A stretch of 64,000 bases of DNA from JAWKOK01 sp963698255 (GTDB lineage: Bacteria; Chloroflexota; Anaerolineae; Caldilineales; Caldilineaceae), in assembly GCA_963698255.1 (NCBI GenBank), contig CAVOQD010000015.1, forward strand, positions 186,001 through 250,000. The letters run 5' to 3'. A program made the position numbers and the translations under genes. The number at the start of each line of letters is the position of its first letter. Position 1 is the stretch's first letter. The notes under the pieces are model-generated. The model searched no databases. It saw only the letters and a list, made by a program, of their open reading frames with translations, and was not told where the DNA came from. Of this stretch, positions 58,823 through 64,000 are shown piece after piece.

Positions 58823-59966
58823 ATGAACGATTCCAGCCAGATTCGCATCACCAATATTCGTCTCTTGAACCTGCGCACGGTCGAACATGTCGGCGATCTG
58901 GAGCCGGCGTGGAATGTGGGCGGCACGATGCCCTTCAACATCGGCGGCGGCTCAATCGTCGAGATCGAGACCGACGCCGGCGTCACCGGCATCGGGCCGG
59001 GCTGTGCGCCGGAGATGCTGCCGACCGTGCGCGAGCTGCTCATCGGTGAAGATCCCTTTCGACACCGAACGCCACGCGCACCGACTGCGCTACTACGCGT
59101 CCGGCTTTCCCTACCGCGGCGCAGCGGGCATCGACATCGCGCTGTGGGACATCGTGGGCAAGGTCTGCGGCCAGCCGCTCTACAAGCTGTGGGGCGGCGG
59201 ACGCGACAAGGTGCCGGCCTATGCCAGCATGGTGCTGCTCTCCACGCTGGAGGAGCGGGTCGATCTGGCGACTCGTCTGGCCGATGAGGGCTGGCAGGCC
59301 ATCAAGTTGCGCATCCACTACGCCACCATGGCCGAAGACATCGCACTGGTTGAGGCCGTGCGCGATGCGGTGGGTGATCGCATGGCGATCATGGTCGATG
59401 CCAACCAGGCCCAGTCCAGCGGGACGTGGCAGCCGGGCGTGCTCTGGGACTACCGCCGGGCGCTGGAGACGGCCAAGGCGCTGGATCAACTCGACTGTTT
59501 CTGGTTCGAGGAGCCGTTGCCGCGCTATGCCTTTGCGGAGCTGGCCACGATCAACAGCCAGGTGTCGATGCCTTTGGCCGGCGGCGAGAACAACCCCCAT
59601 CTGCACGAACTGCGCCAGATGGCTCAGGAGAATGTCTACGGCGTCTTGCAGCCGGAGAGCATGGTGCTGGGCGGCATCACGGCGCTGCGCAAGGTGGGCG
59701 TGCTGGCCGAGTTCTTCGGCAAACTGGTCGAGCCGCACCACGGCGGTCGCGGCCTGGGCACCATCGCCCATCTGCACCTCACGGCCTCCTGGTCCCATTC
59801 GCCCTACCTTGAGGTGCTCCACGATCCGCCGATTGCCGACTACCGGCATGGGTTCTCCATCTTCGCCGAGCCGCCGGTGGTCGATGCCGAGGGCTTTGTG
59901 CAGGTGCCGCAGAAGCCGGGGCTGGGCGTCGAGATCGATCCGGGTCTGATTGTTGATGGTGGATAA
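58823..59966 (+). CDS. enolase-superfamily enzyme (third), one frameshift
   Basis: About 381 residues from ATG 58823 (MNDSSQIRITNIRLLNLRTV). Frame change near 59055 after LLIGEDP. The rest is intact: AAGIDIALWDIVGKVCGQPL, AIKLRIHYATMAEDIALVEA (Lys-x-Arg), Asp in AIMVDANQAQSSGTW, Glu in CFWFEEPLPRYAFAELA, Glu in PLAGGENNPHLHEL, and KLVEPHHGGRGLGTIAHLHL with the distal His. It belongs to the mandelate racemase/muconate lactonizing group. Three different second residues in the KxK position among the three paralogues suggest different reactions. Confidence 0.88.
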
Positions 59967-59982
59967 CGGAATTGTCACGGAT

Positions 59983-60100
59983 GACTCCACTGCAAAAAGG
60001 AAAACAACCACGGATTACACGAATTACACGGATTTTTTCACTGGAGGAAATCCGTGTAATCTGTGTAATCCGTGGCAAAGCTAGTTCTTACAGTGAACTC
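59983..60100. repeat. GACTCYACTGC-ended palindrome with CACGGATTACACGAATT core
   Basis: Left end GACTCCACTGCAAAAAGGAA; the core arms at 60008-60035 and 60048-60075 pair at 26 of 28 positions (CCACGGATTACACGAATTAC and so on); the right end GTTCTTACAGTGAACTC mirrors the left end. The best preserved example of the family in this window, with ends, core and loop all visible. Confidence 0.85.
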
Positions 60101-60103
60101 ACA

Positions 60104-60237
60104 GATGGACAAGGATAGACAATAGACGTTCACGGATGAGCTTTGAGCCAAATTCTGGCAGTCCAAACATTGAATTCACGGATGCGACAAGGATTGACAA
60201 TAGACGTTCTCAGATGAGCTATGAGCCAAATTCTGGC
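60104..60237. repeat. direct repeat, two copies of about 57 bp
   Basis: Copy one at 60104-60159 and copy two at 60181-60237, 77 bases apart, share GACAATAGACGTT and GAGCCAAATTCTGGC with few differences (about 85-90 percent). The inter-copy text is unrelated. A duplication in the 5' region of the DUF362 gene. Confidence 0.75.
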
Positions 60238-60401
60238 CCTACAATCCTATGAGCAATATGGTGATGTATGGCTATTTGGAATCGATGGGTCAGAGGCTGG
60301 ATCGACGGGGAATGCCATGTCCCTACGCGTCTCAACTCGTCTTGTTTGCGAAGCAGGCGCTGTGCGCCAACATACCCACTGAATACACAGAAGGGATAAC
60401 G

Positions 60402-61355
60402 ATGACTGTAACCAAGACAAGAGTCGGCCTCGTCAAAGGCGTCAGCCGGCGCATCAATGCCTACAACGCCATGGACGCCGTGCGTGAGGAACTTGTTCCC
60501 AAGTTGGCATCGACGGTGCTGATCAAGCCCAACTTTCTCTCCAGCACCAATCAACTGGCCTCGACCCATGTCGACGCAGTGCGCGGCGTCATCGACTTTC
60601 TGATGAGCGTCGAGAATCCGCCGACCGAGATCATCGTCGCCGAGGGCGCCAACGAGGCGTATCCGGGCGAGGCCTTCACGGTCTTCGGCTATCGCTCGCT
60701 CGACGCCGAGTACGATGTGCCCATCCGACTGGTCGATCTGCACCAGGAAGGAGCATGGCGCGAGGAGACCGTACACATGATGGATGGCAGCACGGAGATC
60801 GTACGCATGCCGGAACTCGTGTTGGACTGTCCATGCACGATTTCGTTGGCCATCGCCAAGACCCACGACGGCTGCATCGTGACGCTGGCGCTCAAGAACA
60901 TGATCATGGGTTCGCTCCACAAGAAGGATCGCATCCACATCCACGGCTATCGTACGCACAAGGACCGGCATCTGCCCGATGAGGTGCGCTTGATCAACAT
61001 CAACCTGGCGCGCATCGCCGGTCACCTGATGCCGGACATCGCCGTCATCGACGGCGTGGTCGGGTTGGAGGGCAATGGGCCTGGCGGCACGGACAGCGTC
61101 GATTTTGGCGTCAGTGCTGCGGGCGCCGACACGCTGGCCGTTGACACCGTCATGGCCGCGGCCATGGGCTTCGATCCCAAGGACATTGCGCACATTCAGT
61201 ACGCTGCCGGCCTTGGCCTGGGCGTGGCCGACCTGGCGCAGATCGAGACTGTTGGCGCAAGCATTGCCGACGTGGTCCATCCTTTTAAGCCCCACGAAAC
61301 CACGGAAACGCAGAAGGAATGGCGCCGAGAGGACGCTGAGGTCTTTCTTGCATAG
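60402..61355 (+). CDS. DUF362-family protein
   Basis: 317 residues from ATG 60402 (MTVTKTRVGLVKGVSRRINA). DUF362 core: STVLIKPNFLSSTNQLASTH, IIVAEGANEAYPGEAFTVFG, LAIAKTHDGCIVTLALKNMI, DIAVIDGVVGLEGNGPGGTD. Several relatives carry iron-sulfur ligands, but this one has few Cys and no ferredoxin motif. The last residues (KPHETTETQKEWRREDAEVF) are encoded by a CCACGAAACCACGGAAACGC repeat-like stretch, so the natural C terminus may have been extended by a repeat. Upstream text at 60341-60372 is a copy of a small repeat also found before the Fur-like gene (41771-41803). Confidence 0.85.
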   Translation: MTVTKTRVGLVKGVSRRINAYNAMDAVREELVPKLASTVLIKPNFLSSTNQLASTHVDAVRGVIDFLMSVENPPTEIIVAEGANEAYPGEAFTVFGYRSLDAEYDVPIRLVDLHQEGAWREETVHMMDGSTEIVRMPELVLDCPCTISLAIAKTHDGCIVTLALKNMIMGSLHKKDRIHIHGYRTHKDRHLPDEVRLININLARIAGHLMPDIAVIDGVVGLEGNGPGGTDSVDFGVSAAGADTLAVDTVMAAAMGFDPKDIAHIQYAAGLGLGVADLAQIETVGASIADVVHPFKPHETTETQKEWRREDAEVFLA

Positions 61356-61376
61356 AAGGGTCTAAGCAAACCGCTT

Positions 61377-61419
61377 AAAACAGAAAGGCCGCCTTCCACG
61401 AAGGCGGCCTTTCTGTTTT
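61377..61419. terminator. bidirectional terminator
   Basis: 19-bp perfect stem, AAAACAGAAAGGCCGCCTT, loop CCACG, AAGGCGGCCTTTCTGTTTT. It ends the DUF362 gene (plus) and the ferredoxin gene (minus). Confidence 0.95.
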
Positions 61420-61436
61420 CGGACGGTGTTTCCCAA

Positions 61437-61793
61437 CTATTTGCTGACCCAGACCGGATCGGGCTGAATGCTGTCTTCCGGACGCGAGCCGGGATCCGGG
61501 CGTCCACTGCCTTCGAGACGGCTGATGGCGCGTACACTCATGTCTGCATCAACGGCCACCTGGCAGGAGAGTCGCACGCCCTCCAGGCCACGCTCGGCTA
61601 ACTTGGCCTTTTCGGCCTCGGTCATCAGCTCGGGCTCACCCTCGATGAACTCCACTCTACACGTGGTGCATCGGCAGTTGCCGCCGCAGGCATGCAACTG
61701 GTCGACGCCTGCATCGTCGACCAGGGCCAGCACCAGGCGTTTGCCTGCCGGCACCTTGAACGATCCGTAGCCTTCTACTGTTAATGTCGGCAT
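61437..61793 (-). CDS. 2Fe-2S ferredoxin
   Basis: 118 residues from ATG 61793 (MPTLTVEGYGSFKVPAGKRL). The cluster ligands are in HACGGNCRCTTCRVEF with the C-x5-C-x2-C spacing of adrenodoxin-type proteins, and a fourth Cys in VRLSCQVAVDADMSV. There is an extra Cys between the first two. A small electron carrier; a C-terminal extension rich in Pro, Gly and Ser (about residues 95-118) goes beyond the usual length. Alone in its transcription unit. Confidence 0.9.
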   Translation of the reverse strand: MPTLTVEGYGSFKVPAGKRLVLALVDDAGVDQLHACGGNCRCTTCRVEFIEGEPELMTEAEKAKLAERGLEGVRLSCQVAVDADMSVRAISRLEGSGRPDPGSRPEDSIQPDPVWVSK

Positions 61794-61913
61794 CAATGGG
61801 TTCCTTTCAATCGGTTTTGGCCGGACGCACGCTGGCCGAAATAGCTCAATGCACATTCATCTTGCCTGAAAATCGACAACTGTGGTGTGCTGACCATCAC
61901 ATTCTCGAAAAAA

Positions 61914-61951
61914 GAATGCAGTATCCGAACCAATTTTCGGATACTGCATTC
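61914..61951 (-). terminator. intrinsic terminator of the large secreted protein
   Basis: 16-bp perfect stem GAATGCAGTATCCGAA/TTCGGATACTGCATTC with a six-base loop. On the minus strand it is followed by TTTTTTCG, so it ends the gene whose stop is at 62020. Confidence 0.92.
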
Positions 61952-62019
61952 ACTGATCTGCCCGGACACCCGACGGGAAGTCGACTTGCCGCCGGGCGCC
62001 TAGCCAACGCTTTGGCGCA

Positions 62020-64000
62020 CTACGGCGCAGTACAGATGAGCGCTGTCTTAGCGTCCACCATACCGTCCAGGATCCAGTCGTTGATCAGCCCGCTATCGTT
62101 GCTCTTGCCGTTGCCCTGGCTTGAGCCGCAATCCTCAGCGCCGTTCATGGCATCGTCTGAGCAGGAGAGGTGGAAGGTTGACTCACCGGTCACCGCACCG
62201 GAGATCTGCCAGTAGACATCGTTGGGCGATCCGGCGAAGCCGGTGAAGGTGACCTTGTCACCGGTGTTCACGTTGGACACAGTGCCCAAGTTCGTGCTGC
62301 CTACATCGCCCTTCCAGGCTGTGACGTTTACGCCGCTAGGCCCGTCCCAGATCATGGTCAGGGCGTCGATGGGCTTGTCACAGGCGAAGTCACCGCCGCT
62401 GAAGGGCGCCTGGTAACCCACCTGGATGGTGCAGCCGGCGGTGAAGTCAACGACGATGTTGACGTCTCCGACGAGACTCACATCATTCTCGAACTTGAAC
62501 TCGAAGGTCTTGGTGTCGCCAGGCTTGATGGTGCGATCCTTGGCGTCGCCGTCCCAACCGCTGTCGACTACGGCCGATGTCGGCGGCAGCGATCCCTTGA
62601 AGAAGGTGCCATCGACTTTCATCTCGACCAGGTTGCCGAAGGCGGCGGGCCAGACGATGCTGACACGGTCTACCTCCAACCCAAGGTCACCGTTGTTCGT
62701 CACTTCCCACTTGAGCTTGTCACCGTCGAATTCCAGGCTATCAGCGGCCTGCGGCTCGCACGCATTCAGCGGGCACATCCGGCCGTTGTCCTTGCTGTAG
62801 GCCTCGACGACCAGGAAGTCGCCGAAGACCGCATTGGGGCCGATGGGCTGTGAGCAGCTCGTGTGGATCTTGGTGTTGAACACGCCATTCACGTAGATGC
62901 TGATGTCGTTGTTCAACTTGTCCTGGCCAGGCCGTGGCGTGACCGTGATCAGGCCACCAGGCTGGACCAGTCCCTGGAACAGGATCTTGTCCGCCTTGGC
63001 CGACCCGTCGTCGTAGATCACCACGTTGGCTGCCGGAGGCGCCTTGATACTCGAGGGTAAGCTCTACCGTACCGCCCTTGCAGACGTCACACGGCTCTTC
63101 CACCGTCACCGTCACTGAATCCTCAGCCGCAGGAGTCGGGCAGATTTCACCATTGGCCAAGAACCCGGAGGCAAAGGCTGTATTCGTGGTCGTCTCGAAG
63201 ATATTCGTCGTCGCCTGGAAGATCTGGCTTTCGCCCGCATCCAGGCTGAACGGTCCGGCAATATCGCCTAGCTTGTCGTCGGCAATGCTCACGCCCGTCA
63301 ACAGGTCGCCCAGGTTCGTCACCTCGTAGAAGTAGGTCACGTCTGCGCCACCGTCGTCGCCGTTGATGGCGGTCACCGTCAGACTGCCGAAGACGTCGCC
63401 AACGGCCAGCGGCTGCGAGCAGGAGGTGTGGATCTCTAGGGTCTCGGTTCCTCCACCATTGGAGAGCGTGAAGACCGAGTTGCTGTCAAAGCTGCTGTCG
63501 CTGACGGTGAACTCGCCGTCAGGCGCCACGGCTGTCGGCACGATGCTGTAGCCGTTGTCGTTGGCCACACTGATCGACAACGCCGGGTTGATGCTGCCGG
63601 AGCAGGTCGCCTTGCTCGGATCCTGGGTGTTGTCGCTGTCGTTACACCCGCCGCCCGTGTACTGGAAGGTGACGCTGGTCAGTTTCTGACCGTTGTCCTT
63701 CAACACCTGGCAGCTTGGGATGGGTACGCCGGTCACTGTACAGGCTTGCTGCGGCGCTTCCGGTTCCGGCGTGCACAGGAACGACTGTCCGCTGCCGGCC
63801 ATGCCTTCGAGCAACCAGAGATTCAGGAAGCCGGAATCGTCGCCCTTGCCGTTGCCCTGCGCCAGTCCGCAGTCTTCCGGACCGTTCATGTTGTCGTCGG
63901 AGCAGGAAAGATGGAACTTGGACTCGCCCAGTTTGCTGTTTGTCCCGGCCGCAAAGACCTCCCAGACGACGTCGTTGGGTGAACCGGCATAGCCGTCAAC
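62020..64000 (-). CDS. large modular secreted protein, 5' part outside the window, one frameshift
   Basis: The minus strand reads from the right edge to the stop at 62020, with one frame change near 63035 (VELTLEYQ to APPAANVVIYDDG). More than 655 residues, built of repeated beta-rich modules. Module one, seen twice (63790-64000 and 62040-62260), is GFAGSPNDVYWQI, then STFHLSCSDDAMNGAEDCGS and a conserved GNGK. Module two, seen twice (63340-63700 and 62780-63080), ends in EIHTSCSQPLAVGDVFGSLT or KIHTSCSQPIGPNAVFGDFL. Between them lie DUF11-like stretches (YEVTNLGDLLTGVSIADD and KWEVTNNGDLGLEVDRVS). Many Cys pairs suggest disulfide-stabilised domains outside the cell. Function unknown, probably a cell-surface or adhesive protein. 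The last module is the C terminus; no anchor follows it. Confidence 0.8.

Overview
The window looks like a chromosomal piece from an uncultured member of the Chloroflexota (Anaerolineae/Caldilineales type). The grounds are the lipoprotein signal peptides ending in Cys-Ala-Ala-Pro followed by Ala/Pro tails, the BTAD/NB-ARC regulators, the caa3-type cytochrome oxidase operon with CtaG, SURF1 and CtaB, and the many sugar ABC transporter and enolase-superfamily genes. The taxonomic call is inference; there is no rRNA gene in the window and I found no tRNA or CRISPR array.

Layout. 1-7 kb: the start of a BTAD/NB-ARC regulator (minus), a decayed serine-hydrolase lipoprotein, and a three-gene ABC importer (minus) of the TrpXYZ-like/COG2984 class. 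7-15 kb: a LacI-family regulator with a clear promoter and two operators, then a sugar ABC importer (binding protein, two permeases), a GH127-type beta-L-arabinofuranosidase and a uroporphyrinogen-decarboxylase-like protein, ending in a terminator facing rpmB. 15-24 kb: an orphan iron-type binding protein, MobA, a small membrane protein, a histidine kinase/NarL-type pair, a receiver-only response regulator, a BTAD-only regulator and an MFS exporter. 24-30 kb: a MacB-like ABC exporter (ATPase, FtsX-type permease, HlyD-type adaptor). 29-37 kb: NUDIX hydrolase, ACT protein, threonine dehydratase, aminotransferase, GNAT, amidase, a RodZ-like HTH membrane protein and peptide deformylase. 37-42 kb: a secreted beta-propeller, then a Fur/PerR-like regulator and a P1B-4 metal-exporting ATPase in one operon with paired boxes at its promoter. 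42-50 kb: the cytochrome c oxidase operon under a near-consensus promoter. 50-61 kb: accessory catabolic genes (three enolase-superfamily enzymes, an FAD oxidoreductase, a serine hydrolase, MFS, DinB, DUF362). 61-64 kb: a ferredoxin and a large modular secreted protein leaving the window.

Two properties colour everything. First, about 20 genes are broken by single-base frameshifts, several at homopolymer runs, while the protein sequence continues intact in another frame; this looks like consensus indel error in the assembly rather than gene decay, so I annotate these as whole genes with frameshifts. Second, the intergenic spaces are loaded with long, near-perfect palindromes that fall into several recurring families with shared ends. 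These repeat families and the PerR-like/P1B-4 operon are the most interesting parts of the window.
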